Shown: piece after piece, positions 51,332-60,670 of the stretch
Layout: each line of letters starts with the position of its first letter
How positions within the stretch are numbered: the stretch's first letter is position 1
Origin: Flagellimonas eckloniae
GTDB lineage: Bacteria; Bacteroidota; Bacteroidia; Flavobacteriales; Flavobacteriaceae
Assembly (NCBI RefSeq): GCF_001413955.1
Contig: NZ_LCTZ01000002.1
Span: 3,086,501 to 3,150,500 of the forward strand
DNA length: 64,000 bases
Reading direction: 5' to 3'
Notes under the pieces: model-generated
Seen by the model: only the letters and a program-made list of their open reading frames with translations
What the model was told of the DNA's origin: nothing
Database searches by the model: none
Program-made: the position numbers and the translations under genes

Positions 51332-52358
51332 TAAAAAGATTAAGTTTTTTCAACCATTTTGTTTTTCTATCCAAAAGGAAAATATCCAAAAATAAAAATA
51401 AAAGCCCTATACCCAAGAACCACTGAAATTGGTCTTTATACTCGGCGAACTGTTTGGCTTCAAACTCTTTTTTATCCATCTGGTTTAATTGTTCCTTAAT
51501 ATATTCTACGGCTTTTCCCGTATTGGAACCATCAATATATTCTCCATTGCCCTCACTTGCAATTTCGGTTAAGACGTCTTCATTAAGTTTTGTAATGACA
51601 ACTTCTCCTTGGTTGTCTTTCTTCAAGCTTTCAACAATGCCATTTTTTTTGATGGGAATTGGTGCTCCTTTTGGTTTTCCAACACCAATGGTAAAAATTC
51701 GGATGCCACTTTGTGTTGCATTCTCTACGGCATCAATGGTAGAGCGTTCCGAATGATCTTCTCCATCTGAAACAATAAATAGAACCCTGTTGGTCTGTTC
51801 CGAATCATCATAATAGGTGCTTGCCAAATCTATGGCCGCATTAATTGCTGTCCCTTGTGATGATAGCATGTTGGTGTTCATACTTTGCAGGAACATTTTT
51901 GCTGCTCCGTAGTCAGTGGTAATTGGTAATTGTGGGTATGCTTGACCGGCGTATGCAATGATTCCAATGCGGTCACTGGCCAGTTGATTGATGATTTCGG
52001 AAATCAATCTTTTTGCTTTCTCTAATCGGTTTGGGGCAATATCTTCTGCCAGCATACTTTTGGAAACATCCAATGCGAAAACGATATCCACGCCCTCACG
52101 TTTTACGGTTTCAAGTTTTGTTCCAATTTTGGGATTTACAAGCCCCAAGATTAAAAAAGTAAGCCCCAACAAAAGAAAAATCAGTTTCAAAGCCGATTTT
52201 AATCTGGACTTGTTCGGAGCCATACGATTTAAAAGTTTTACATCTGCAAATTGACGCTGGGTTCTTTTTTTCCATACTTGAAGAAAGAAAAAGGCAAGGA
52301 CCATTACTGGAATAATGGCCAGAAGGTAGAAATATATTTTTTCATCAAGTTGAATCAT
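51312..52358 (-). CDS. batB: BatB-like membrane-anchored von Willebrand A protein
   Basis: The 348-residue protein has two N-terminal transmembrane segments (about 8-27 and 58-75) and one at the C-terminus. They flank a vWA domain with the MIDAS motif FALDVSKS (Asp97, Ser99, Ser101), plus TAINAAIDLA and FIVSDGEDHSE as the other metal-site loops. It faces the periplasm and probably binds a partner through the metal site. It lies 6 bases after BatA and overlaps BatC by 20 bases. Confidence 0.88.
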   Translation of the reverse strand: MIQLDEKIYFYLLAIIPVMVLAFFFLQVWKKRTQRQFADVKLLNRMAPNKSRLKSALKLIFLLLGLTFLILGLVNPKIGTKLETVKREGVDIVFALDVSKSMLAEDIAPNRLEKAKRLISEIINQLASDRIGIIAYAGQAYPQLPITTDYGAAKMFLQSMNTNMLSSQGTAINAAIDLASTYYDDSEQTNRVLFIVSDGEDHSERSTIDAVENATQSGIRIFTIGVGKPKGAPIPIKKNGIVESLKKDNQGEVVITKLNEDVLTEIASEGNGEYIDGSNTGKAVEYIKEQLNQMDKKEFEAKQFAEYKDQFQWFLGIGLLFLFLDIFLLDRKTKWLKKLNLFNEHDDV

Positions 52359-52364
52359 TCTTCT

Positions 52365-53363
52365 CTAAATAAAACTTTTAAAAATTGAGTTGCGCAACGC
52401 CCACTCTAGTAAGAGCAATGCCCCTGCCAATAATATTAAGGGTCTAAATTTTTCTTCGTATTTGTAGTATTTGAATTCTTCTATTTCTGTTTTTTCCAGT
52501 TTATTGATTTCGTCATAGATATCTTCCAACGATTCATTATTAGTGGCACGGAAGTATTTCCCGCCTGTAACCGTTGCAATTTCTTTAAGCAAATTTTCAT
52601 CAATTTCAACCTGTCGCATTCCATATCTGTAAGTTCCATCCCTATTATAGGCTACTGGAGATAATGCGTTGCCATTGGTGCCTAAGCCAATGGTATAGGT
52701 TTTTATCCCAAATTCGGCCGCAAGGTCCGCAGCCGTTTTTGGTTCAATAAAACCAGAATTGTTTACTCCGTCCGTAAGGAGAATAATGACTTTGCTTATG
52801 GCCTTGCTTTCCTTTAATCTGTTTACGGATGTTGCCAAACCCATGCCTATTGCCGTGCCATCTTCCAGTTCCCCATAGGTAATTTCCCTTAGTGCAGCCA
52901 AAACAATGGACTTGTCACTTGTAATGGGGGTTTTGGTATAGCTCTCCGCGGCATATCCCACCAGACCAATACGATCATTGGGACGTTGTTTGATGAAGTC
53001 ACCGGCTACCTCCTTAAGTGCCAAAAGTCTATTGGGTTTGAGGTCTCTGGCCAACATACTGGACGAAACATCAATCGCCATTACAATATCAATTCCTTTG
53101 GTAGTCTTTGTTCTTGTAGAGATATCTTCTGTTTGTGGTCTGGCCAAAGCGGTGATTATTGCTGCCAAAGCCAAAAGACGAATTGCAAAAAGTATTGGTT
53201 TTAGCTTGGAAGCCAGACTGGAAACCGTAAACCCCTTGATACTTGAAATTCTTAAGGATGCTATTTCTTCCCTACGTTTGAAAAAATACCATAGCAAAGC
53301 CAATGGAAGCAAAAGAAGCAACCAAAAGAACTGAGGATTTGCAAATTCTATATTTTCAAACAT
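52365..53363 (-). CDS. batA: BatA-like membrane-anchored von Willebrand A protein
   Basis: The 332-residue protein has the same plan as BatB: N-terminal transmembrane helices (about 12-28 and 57-73) and the vWA MIDAS motif AIDVSSS (Asp98, Ser100, Ser102). DGTAIGMGLATS and LLTDGVNNSG provide the remaining metal-site residues, and a C-terminal membrane segment follows. BatA and BatB probably form a heteromeric complex. It overlaps the 553-residue protein's stop by one base. Confidence 0.9.
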   Translation of the reverse strand: MFENIEFANPQFFWLLLLLPLALLWYFFKRREEIASLRISSIKGFTVSSLASKLKPILFAIRLLALAAIITALARPQTEDISTRTKTTKGIDIVMAIDVSSSMLARDLKPNRLLALKEVAGDFIKQRPNDRIGLVGYAAESYTKTPITSDKSIVLAALREITYGELEDGTAIGMGLATSVNRLKESKAISKVIILLTDGVNNSGFIEPKTAADLAAEFGIKTYTIGLGTNGNALSPVAYNRDGTYRYGMRQVEIDENLLKEIATVTGGKYFRATNNESLEDIYDEINKLEKTEIEEFKYYKYEEKFRPLILLAGALLLLEWALRNSIFKSFI

Positions 53364-55024
53364 TAGGTCTGGGTTTTTACGTCTAAGGTGCTCAATATTC
53401 TACTCACTATTTTTTCGGCATAATCATCACCATCTTCCCAAGTGATCACTATTTGTTGCATAAAACCTTTTCCTCCAAAAGATAGGATGGCGTACTTTGC
53501 TTTTTTGGATTCATTGCTCACAGGACTCTTTAAATTCCCTGTGCCGTATGTTTTTAACCCTTTTACACCAGATTTTGTAGCGAACTCCTCTTGTTTGGTA
53601 ATAATATTTTTTACACCTAAACTTTCAAATGCGCCCAAGGTATTCGTAATTGCAGCATCAAAGTTTGGATCGGTCTCTTCTTTATAGGTCACCGAACTGG
53701 TAGCAACAGAAAACACCCCTACATAACTTCCATAGGAGAAAGTTTGTAGTTCTTTAATCAATTCTTGGGTTTCTGCTGGTAAATCCACTTCCTGGCGAAT
53801 CAGCACATCTGGAGTCTCTATTTCTATTGGGGGATAGCCATATGAACTAGAAATCCATTCGCCTTCCAAAAGTTCTTTGGTGGGATGTCCAAAAACGGAA
53901 TCCCTAACTTCTTTGAAGCCATAGTATGCAATTGACAATCCTGTTCCTAAAAATAAAACTCCCACAAAAATAGCGGCTGCCCAATAGATTTTTTTACGCT
54001 GTTTTTTCTTGGCAAGTTCCTCTAAATATTCTTCGGTTTGAAGCAGTTCTTCCTCGGTGGGTTCCGGCAAGGCGTCATGTGTCTTTACTACAATTTGCTC
54101 CACTAATTTTCTGTCCTGTTCCGCAATTGAGGTTGATGGTTTGGACTTTGCAAATTTGACTAAATCCGCAGTCTGCAATATGTTCTGAAACTGAGTTAAG
54201 GTTTCGTCATCAAGTTTCAATTCTCCAGCATCTTTGAGCATTTCAAGTTTGGCAATCAATTGCCCTGTTGTGCTTTCCAAAGCAGAAACATGAACGTCTT
54301 CTTCCAAATAAGATCGTACAATATCTGTAAGCTCAGAGTAATATTTTTTGTACTCGTCCTGAATTAGATATTTGGAATTTTCCAACTTTTTTAGCTCCAG
54401 AAGTGCACGATCATAGGGAGGCAACAATGCCACCTTTTCTTCCTCTGTCAACGGTTTTTTTCGTAAGAAGAACCAGTAGACCAGTCCTCCAATAATTATT
54501 AGACCGATTACTATCCAAAGTAAAATTTTCCAAATCTTGGCATAGCTTTTTTCAACTTCAATCAAAGGTTTTATGTCAAACATCTTTTGTTTGGTGGTAT
54601 CAACTACAACATCTGCAACTTTTACTTGAAAGGAGTCTGTGAAAAAAGGTTGTTCGTTTATAGCTATTCGTTGCGAGGGAATGGTATAGGCGCCGCTATC
54701 AAATTGAGTAAGTGCATAAACTTTTTGAAGGATTACCTTATTTTTATTTTTAACCGTATCCATCATTATGGCCTCAACAGTTTCCAATGGTGAAAATGTT
54801 TGGCCTTCGGGAAAATGAACAACATTCAGGGAGTCTGTTTCTACTGTGATTTTGTATTGAATTTGCTCCCCAATTTTAATTGCCGTAGTATCAATTTCTG
54901 AAGAAACCTTTGATTCGTTTTGTGAAAATCCCACAAGAGGTGAAATCAAAAGACAAAACAAGACCACTCGCTTCAACAGCGAAGCAAGATGTTTAGCTTC
55001 TGGCTTTAAAATTTCAACTTGCAT
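53363..55024 (-). CDS. Bat-operon membrane protein, 553 residues, BatD-like N-terminus
   Basis: The protein has a signal peptide (VVLFCLLISPLVGFS) and a beta-rich periplasmic domain (about 40-165, SSEIDTTAIKIGEQIQYKI) similar in style to BatD. A transmembrane segment (about 170-192) is followed by a helical cytoplasmic region with EEEKVALLPPYDRALLELKKL, then a second transmembrane helix (about 350-372) and a C-terminal domain. The function is not established, although such proteins routinely occupy this position between DUF58 and BatA. Stop and start overlap its neighbours by one base on each side. Confidence 0.72.
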   Translation of the reverse strand: MQVEILKPEAKHLASLLKRVVLFCLLISPLVGFSQNESKVSSEIDTTAIKIGEQIQYKITVETDSLNVVHFPEGQTFSPLETVEAIMMDTVKNKNKVILQKVYALTQFDSGAYTIPSQRIAINEQPFFTDSFQVKVADVVVDTTKQKMFDIKPLIEVEKSYAKIWKILLWIVIGLIIIGGLVYWFFLRKKPLTEEEKVALLPPYDRALLELKKLENSKYLIQDEYKKYYSELTDIVRSYLEEDVHVSALESTTGQLIAKLEMLKDAGELKLDDETLTQFQNILQTADLVKFAKSKPSTSIAEQDRKLVEQIVVKTHDALPEPTEEELLQTEEYLEELAKKKQRKKIYWAAAIFVGVLFLGTGLSIAYYGFKEVRDSVFGHPTKELLEGEWISSSYGYPPIEIETPDVLIRQEVDLPAETQELIKELQTFSYGSYVGVFSVATSSVTYKEETDPNFDAAITNTLGAFESLGVKNIITKQEEFATKSGVKGLKTYGTGNLKSPVSNESKKAKYAILSFGGKGFMQQIVITWEDGDDYAEKIVSRILSTLDVKTQT

Positions 55025-55890
55025 TATCCTCTTCGTTTAAAGTAACCCAACAATTTTTTCACGTAGCTTTCATCTACTCGGCAATGAATAACTCCACAAC
55101 CAGATTTGGTAAATGAATCTGAAAAGTATTCCACCTTGTCCTTGTGAAATTGCCCATACGCACTACGTACTTTTTTTGACCGTGTATTTATCAATTGTAA
55201 TGTTCCTGTTTCAGCATCCTGCATTTGTACCATCCCCAAATTTGGAATGGATTCTTCACGTTCGTCAAAAACCCTTATACCAGTCACATCGTGTTTGTTG
55301 CCAACAATTTTAAGCGTGTTGTCATAATCATCGGCAATGAAATCTGACAGCATAAAGACAATGGCTTTTTTCTTCATCACATTGGTTAGGAACTTTAAGG
55401 CCTCTGCGATATTGGTCTCGCGACTTTTGGGTGAAAATTCCAATAGTTCCCGAATGATACGCAGGACATGACTTTTTCCTTTTTTGGGCGGAATAAATAA
55501 CTCAACCTCATCAGAAAAAAGGATTACGCCAACTTTATCATTGTTCTGTAAAGCGGAGAAAGCCAGGGTTGCGGAGATTTCAGTAATTACTTCTTTCTTG
55601 AACTGGTTGGTGGTTCCAAAAAGTTCGGAGCCACTTACATCAACCATCAACATCATTGTCAGTTCCCGTTCTTCCTCAAAAACCTTTATGTAGGGTTCAT
55701 TATAACGAGCAGTTACATTCCAGTCAATACTTCTAACATCATCGCCAAATTGATATTGACGCACTTCGCTAAAGGTCATACCTCTACCTTTAAAGGTAGA
55801 ATGATATTCCCCACCAAAAATATGGTCGGAAAGACGCCTTGTCTTTATTTCAATTTTCCGTACTTTTTTAAGTAGTTCTTTTGTATCCAT
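55024..55890 (-). CDS. DUF58 domain protein of the MoxR/Bat operon
   Basis: I use the ATG at 55890 (288 residues). The DUF58 motif GRGMTFSEVRQYQFGDDVRSIDWNVTAR is followed by a vWA-like fold with a MIDAS sequence VDVSGSE and FMLSDF. The protein is soluble, without a signal peptide. It is thought to act with the MoxR AAA+ ATPase as a chaperone pair for a periplasmic or membrane client, here probably the Bat proteins. The stop overlaps the next start by one base (TAATG). Confidence 0.9.
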   Translation of the reverse strand: MDTKELLKKVRKIEIKTRRLSDHIFGGEYHSTFKGRGMTFSEVRQYQFGDDVRSIDWNVTARYNEPYIKVFEEERELTMMLMVDVSGSELFGTTNQFKKEVITEISATLAFSALQNNDKVGVILFSDEVELFIPPKKGKSHVLRIIRELLEFSPKSRETNIAEALKFLTNVMKKKAIVFMLSDFIADDYDNTLKIVGNKHDVTGIRVFDEREESIPNLGMVQMQDAETGTLQLINTRSKKVRSAYGQFHKDKVEYFSDSFTKSGCGVIHCRVDESYVKKLLGYFKRRG

Positions 55891-55977
55891 CTGCAAGTAA
55901 ACAGCGTTCTGCTATTAGTATTCAGTGATGGTAGGTTGTTTGTTGAAGACACCATCTACTGCCAACGATTAACTTTT

Positions 55978-56979
55978 CTATGGTACTTCTACCTCGTTGA
56001 CAATCTTGTTTATGATTTCTTCAGATGTGATGTTTTCGGCTTCGGCTTCATACGTTATTCCTATACGATGTCTAAGCACATCGTGAACTACGGCCCTAAC
56101 ATCTTCAGGAACAACATAACCTCTTCTTTTGATAAATGCGTAGCATTTGGAGGCATTGGCCAAATTGATACTCCCTCTTGGGGAAGCGCCAAAACTGATT
56201 AGGGGCTTTAGGTTTTCAAGGTTATATTTTTCTGGATATCGTGTGGCAAACACCAAATCCAAAATGTACTTTTCTATTTTTTCATCCATGTAGACCTCAC
56301 GCACCGCTTGTTGCGCACTTAAAATTTGTTTTAAGGTCACCACGGGTTTTATAGGCTCATTTGATCCACTTAGGTTCTGGCGCATAATGAGCTGTTCCTC
56401 ATTGAGTTTTGGATAGTCAATGACTGTTTTTAGCATAAAACGATCCACTTGCGCTTCTGGTAAAGGGTATGTTCCTTCTTGTTCAACCGGATTTTGGGTA
56501 GCCATTACCAGAAAGGGAGCATCCAACTTAAAAGTTTCATCTCCAATGGTCACCTGTTTCTCCTGCATAGCCTCAAGCAAGGCCGATTGCACTTTTGCGG
56601 GAGCCCTGTTTATTTCATCTGCCAAAACAAAATTGGCAAAAATGGGACCTTTTTTAATGGAAAAATCATTTTCCTTCATGTTATAAATCATTGTACCAAC
56701 AACATCCGCAGGTAAAAGGTCTGGAGTAAATTGAATCCTGCTAAAAGCTCCTTTAACGGCTTTTGCAAGAGTGTTTATGGCCAAAGTTTTTGCAAGTCCT
56801 GGAACACCTTCCAATAAGATATGACCCTGGCCCAATAATCCAATAAGGAGTCTTTCCACCATGTGTTTTTGACCAACAATGGACTTGTTCATTTCCAGTA
56901 TAAGTAAATCAATGAACGCACTTTCCTTGGCAATTTTCTCATTCACAGCACTAATATCAATAGTAGTGTTTTCTTCCAT
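55978..56979 (-). CDS. MoxR-family AAA+ ATPase
   Basis: The 333-residue protein has the AAA+ core. Walker A is EGVPGLAKT (Lys64, Thr65), Walker B is VLADEINRAP (Asp121, Glu122), and sensor and arginine-finger segments follow (MATQNPVEQEGTYPLPEAQVDRF). It probably uses ATP hydrolysis to remodel or activate the DUF58 and vWA proteins. It is the first gene of the operon, 87 bases before DUF58. No TTTG/TAnnTTTG promoter was found in the 253 bases upstream. Confidence 0.93.
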   Translation of the reverse strand: MEENTTIDISAVNEKIAKESAFIDLLILEMNKSIVGQKHMVERLLIGLLGQGHILLEGVPGLAKTLAINTLAKAVKGAFSRIQFTPDLLPADVVGTMIYNMKENDFSIKKGPIFANFVLADEINRAPAKVQSALLEAMQEKQVTIGDETFKLDAPFLVMATQNPVEQEGTYPLPEAQVDRFMLKTVIDYPKLNEEQLIMRQNLSGSNEPIKPVVTLKQILSAQQAVREVYMDEKIEKYILDLVFATRYPEKYNLENLKPLISFGASPRGSINLANASKCYAFIKRRGYVVPEDVRAVVHDVLRHRIGITYEAEAENITSEEIINKIVNEVEVP

Positions 56980-57232
56980 ATAATCTTTTATTGTTATGAG
57001 TTATTGATTGTAGTTTCTCTAAAGGCGCAAAATGAAAATTAATTTAAAATCTGTCTGTTAATTTATGGTTAAAAAAATCTGTAAAGCCCTAGTTTTATGA
57101 AGTATTTAAGGGTTTATTTTTATACTTTCATTCCATTCGCAATATATGGTTTAATATTCCGGAAATGGAAAAAGGGAATTATTTTTTGGTCAAGTTGCCA
57201 TTTAAGGCAACGATAAAACGGAAACAAGTAAA

Positions 57233-57994
57233 ATGCAAGATAAGAAAACGGCATTGATTACGGGGGCAACCAGTGGAATAGGAAAAGCTACTGCAGAGCT
57301 ACTGGGGAACAATGGATTTAATTTAATTATTTCTGGACGAAGACAGGAAAGACTTGATGAGCTTCAAGAAGAACTTTCCAAGATTACTAAAGTGCATACA
57401 TTGAATTTTGATGTGCGGGACAAAAATGTTGTTTTGAACGCTATTGACAACCTACCCGATTCTTTTTCCCAAATTGATGTTTTGATCAATAACGCCGGTA
57501 ACGCTCATGGTTTGGACACCATTGACCAAGGTAGTTTGGAAGATTGGGATGCCATGATGGATATCAATGTAAAAGGACTGCTTTACGTTTCAAAGGCAAT
57601 TATTCCTCAAATGGTGGAACGCCAATCGGGGCATATCATAAATATTGGGTCCACAGCTGGGAAGGAAGTGTACCCCAAAGGTAATGTGTATTGTGCAAGC
57701 AAGCATGCTGTGGATGCTATTAATAAAGGAATGCGGATAGATTTAAACGCACATGGAATCCGAGTTGGGGCGGTAAACCCAGGATTGGTTGAAACTGAGT
57801 TTAGTGAGGTACGCTTTAAGGGAGATTCCGATAAAGCCAATAAGGTATATGATGGATTTCAACCCTTAAAACCTGAAGATATTGCTGATATCATTCATTT
57901 TGCAATTACAAGACCCTATCATGTGAACATTGCTGATTTGGTGGTAATGCCAACCGCTCAGGCAAGCAGCACTATTGTGAAAAGACAACTATGA
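57233..57994 (+). CDS. Short-chain dehydrogenase/reductase
   Basis: The 253-residue classical SDR has the cofactor motif GATSGIG (11-17), NNAG, catalytic Ser140 and the YxxxK pair Tyr153 and Lys157 (YCASK). It belongs to the NADP-dependent YdfG-like group by its length and motifs, active on 3-hydroxy acids or serine-like substrates, but the substrate is not certain. The stop overlaps the start of the AlbA_2-like gene (ATGA), so the two are cotranscribed. Confidence 0.87.
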   Translation: MQDKKTALITGATSGIGKATAELLGNNGFNLIISGRRQERLDELQEELSKITKVHTLNFDVRDKNVVLNAIDNLPDSFSQIDVLINNAGNAHGLDTIDQGSLEDWDAMMDINVKGLLYVSKAIIPQMVERQSGHIINIGSTAGKEVYPKGNVYCASKHAVDAINKGMRIDLNAHGIRVGAVNPGLVETEFSEVRFKGDSDKANKVYDGFQPLKPEDIADIIHFAITRPYHVNIADLVVMPTAQASSTIVKRQL

Positions 57995-59127
57995 TTAATA
58001 AACGCCTGCTGGTAAAAAACCTTTTAGCGCATAATGATGAGAATAGTTTTTATGACAAAAAGAGGTTCATAGCCATTGGCGAGAAAGAAGGAAAGGCAAA
58101 GTTTCTAAAACATGTTTGCGCTTTGGCAAACAGTAATCCCAAGAACAACTCTTTTATTGTTATTGGTGTTGAGGATGAAGACAATAGAATAGTCGGTGTC
58201 GATTTCTTTGACGATAGCAAGATTCAGAACTTGGTGAATGCCTATTTGGACAACCCACCGATTATTTCTTACGAAAACATTCCATTTCCGCATTTACCTG
58301 AAGGTAAGGTAGTGGGTTTGGTTACCATAAAATCAAATGGAAAAGTTTGTGCGCTCAGAAAAAATATATGGAAATATTATGGGGGAGCGGTATTCTTTCG
58401 TGAGGGTAGTATTAGCCTTCCCAAGGCTTTTGATATTGAGCTAAAGGACATTAATTCCAAAGCGGTTGCTACGATAGAACAGCATGCCCGAAATAATATT
58501 GAATTGACCTTGGATGCGGTCATGAACTTCATCAACAATAGACATGCAGATTTAACTAGTAATTATAAAGTGTTCAAAGAACAGTTTGTGGTCTGTTGGG
58601 CCGGAAACAAGAAAAAAGTAAACAACAAGACCTATTATTCTAGGGTGGATATCGAATTGATCAATGAGCAAGTAAAACTATTTTATTCCGCGTTGGACGA
58701 AATTACAATTACCTATGACGAACATTCATTTAGCACCTTGGAATATGTACAGCTTGGATTGGGCTCACAACAAAATTATTTTCCATTGGAACAAATGATC
58801 ATTACATTTTCTGATAATGGAAAATACACTATAAATAGTGAGTTACTTTTTGAACCACCTCAGTACGATAAAAAAACGTTGCACCACGTATTCAATACCA
58901 ATAACTCCCTTTTACAAAAACTGGAAAAGGGAATTTCATTGACAAAAGCCGATCAAACTGATTTAACGCATTTGCCCGCAACGTATCTTATATGTTATTT
59001 AAATGGATTTGAAGAAGCAAAAGAACAGATGGAACATGCCCGGCCATTGTTGAAAGCAGCAAATGAAAGAATTTATGGTTCGCTCAAGGAATCCTTGCGA
59101 ATCCTTAGAAAAGTAAGGTATAATTAG
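57991..59127 (+). CDS. AlbA_2/Schlafen-AAA-type putative DNA-binding protein
   Basis: The 378-residue protein has an N-terminal AlbA_2 (Schlafen AlbA-like) domain: RFIAIGEKEGKAKFLKHVCALANS, FIVIGVEDEDNRIVGVDFFD. No helix-turn-helix or ATPase motif is visible in the C-terminal 200 residues, which I do not recognise. AlbA_2 domains occur in regulators and in some defence proteins. Here the gene is translationally coupled to an SDR by a four-base overlap, which points to a metabolic or regulatory role. It is an unusual partnership. Confidence 0.68.
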   Translation: MINKRLLVKNLLAHNDENSFYDKKRFIAIGEKEGKAKFLKHVCALANSNPKNNSFIVIGVEDEDNRIVGVDFFDDSKIQNLVNAYLDNPPIISYENIPFPHLPEGKVVGLVTIKSNGKVCALRKNIWKYYGGAVFFREGSISLPKAFDIELKDINSKAVATIEQHARNNIELTLDAVMNFINNRHADLTSNYKVFKEQFVVCWAGNKKKVNNKTYYSRVDIELINEQVKLFYSALDEITITYDEHSFSTLEYVQLGLGSQQNYFPLEQMIITFSDNGKYTINSELLFEPPQYDKKTLHHVFNTNNSLLQKLEKGISLTKADQTDLTHLPATYLICYLNGFEEAKEQMEHARPLLKAANERIYGSLKESLRILRKVRYN

Positions 59128-59148
59128 CTTTTCAGCAAAACAGTTAAC

Positions 59149-60093
59149 CTAACCTTCTAGCTGTGCTTTTGTAGGCAACGCTATAATGGCGCCATAATTA
59201 GTAGTGGTGATAGCTCCAGCTTTGTTGGCTTTTTGCACCATACTCAATAATAGGTTATTGTCTTCAAAAACTTGGTTAAAACTATCCAGATTTGCAATTT
59301 GATATAGCAAACAACCAATAAAGGCATCTCCAGCACCTGTGGTATCAACAGGTTTGACAATTATACTTGGGACTATTTTTTTGAAATTTTCTGAGCTAAC
59401 CAATGTGCCTTCTTTACCAAGAGTAATGGTTATAATCTCTGCACCAATTTCGTGTAAAATATCACAAGCTTCATACATATCAGTTTTACCAGATAGTAGC
59501 TGTGCTTCTTCCAGACTAAATTTACATAAATGCGATTTTTCAATAAATGGCATGCACTTTTTAATGAACTCTTGTTCATTATCCTTCCAAAGATCACCTC
59601 TAAAATTTGGGTCAAAGCTTATGAACATTTCCTTAATGAGCCCATCAAACAAATATTTGGCATAGGCTTTTTCCAAGGAACCACCAAGTAGGGCTGTGGC
59701 AGCACCAAGATGTAGTATATTGCCATGAAAATTCTTCTTAAGAGCAGGGTCGTAAATCAATTCTTTATCCGCTCCCCTACTAAAAACGAAATCACGCTCC
59801 CCGTCTTCGGCCAAAGAAACAAAGGCAAGGGTAGTGAACGTATCGGATACTTGTGCTAGAGAAATATCTACCCCTTCCTTTTTAAGGACATTGAGCAAAA
59901 AACTACCGAAAGGATCTTTCCCCACACTTCCAACAAAAACTCCCTTTCCTCCTAGTTTGGATATTGCGCAGGCCACGTTTGCAGGGGCACCGCCAGCTTT
60001 TTTGCTAAACTCAGTTGCCTTGGAAAGGTCATTGCCCTGTTTTTCAGCAACAAAATCTATAAGTAATTCTCCTACACAAAATACTTTCTTCAT
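59149..60093 (-). CDS. PfkB-family fructokinase-like kinase
   Basis: The 314-residue protein has the fructokinase-type N-terminus VGELLIDFVAE, the first PfkB signature GGAPANVACAISKLGG, and VDTTGAGDAFIG with catalytic Asp256. GGAPANVA is typical of bacterial fructokinases. It would phosphorylate fructose to fructose 6-phosphate in the cytoplasm. No sucrose or mannan genes are nearby. It is convergent with the AlbA_2-like gene, with a 21-base gap. Confidence 0.85.
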   Translation of the reverse strand: MKKVFCVGELLIDFVAEKQGNDLSKATEFSKKAGGAPANVACAISKLGGKGVFVGSVGKDPFGSFLLNVLKKEGVDISLAQVSDTFTTLAFVSLAEDGERDFVFSRGADKELIYDPALKKNFHGNILHLGAATALLGGSLEKAYAKYLFDGLIKEMFISFDPNFRGDLWKDNEQEFIKKCMPFIEKSHLCKFSLEEAQLLSGKTDMYEACDILHEIGAEIITITLGKEGTLVSSENFKKIVPSIIVKPVDTTGAGDAFIGCLLYQIANLDSFNQVFEDNNLLLSMVQKANKAGAITTTNYGAIIALPTKAQLEG

Positions 60094-60139
60094 ACCTAGG
60101 ATTGAATATAAGGTAATTTAATGTAAGGATAAAAAGTTG

Positions 60140-60571
60140 TTATTCGATAATTTTATGTCCAATAACAGTAAAATAAGTTGTTGAAGCATCTGGGCATAGA
60201 CTTTCTTTTGCTTTGGCTTCCAAAATCATGTCATTTTCCAATTGACCGGGATCGAAAAGAAAGGTAACACTCATTTGTTGTTGTTTGGATATCTTTTGGT
60301 TTAAACTACTTCCCAACTCCATAACCTCCATAACTTCCATTTGGTATATATTCGGTTTGGTAGTTCCACAAATGTTCTTATTATCCTGTGATGTTCCAAG
60401 AACTTTGATTTTGAAGATGATTTCATTAGGTCCCAATAACTGTTGGTCCAATCCAATATTTTCATTTGGGCTCGCCTCTTCATTTTGAGACGTTTCCGAA
60501 GACGGTACTTGATCTGCTTCATTGCATGAATTGCCCAAAAGAAAAAACACTAAAAGAATAATGGGTTTCAT
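60140..60571 (-). CDS. Small lipoprotein of unknown function
   Basis: The 143-residue protein has a lipoprotein signal (LLVFFLLGNSC; the cysteine is about residue 16). A short Ser/Glu/Asn-rich linker leads to a beta-rich domain of about 100 residues (EIIFKIKVLGTSQDNK, QQMSVTFLFDPGQ, STTYFTVIGHKI). No known family is recognised. Two cysteines occur in the mature domain (ICGTTKP and LCPDAS). It lies 46 bases after the kinase gene start, on the same strand as the large T9SS protein gene, from which it is separated by a terminator. Confidence 0.7.
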   Translation of the reverse strand: MKPIILLVFFLLGNSCNEADQVPSSETSQNEEASPNENIGLDQQLLGPNEIIFKIKVLGTSQDNKNICGTTKPNIYQMEVMEVMELGSSLNQKISKQQQMSVTFLFDPGQLENDMILEAKAKESLCPDASTTYFTVIGHKIIE

Positions 60572-60622
60572 AAATATTTTGTTTTTAGATATATACGAAT
60601 AAATTAGTGATGCAGATGTTAT

Positions 60623-60652
60623 AAAAAAGGCGCGATTAATTCGCGCCTTTTT
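60623..60652 (-). terminator. Terminator after the large T9SS-secreted protein
   Basis: GGCGCGA (60629-60635) and TCGCGCC (60641-60647) form a GC-rich stem with a 5-base loop, flanked by A-runs and T-runs. It follows the T9SS protein gene on the minus strand and is bidirectional. Confidence 0.8.
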
Positions 60653-60670
60653 AAGGTTTTTGCCTTAAGA

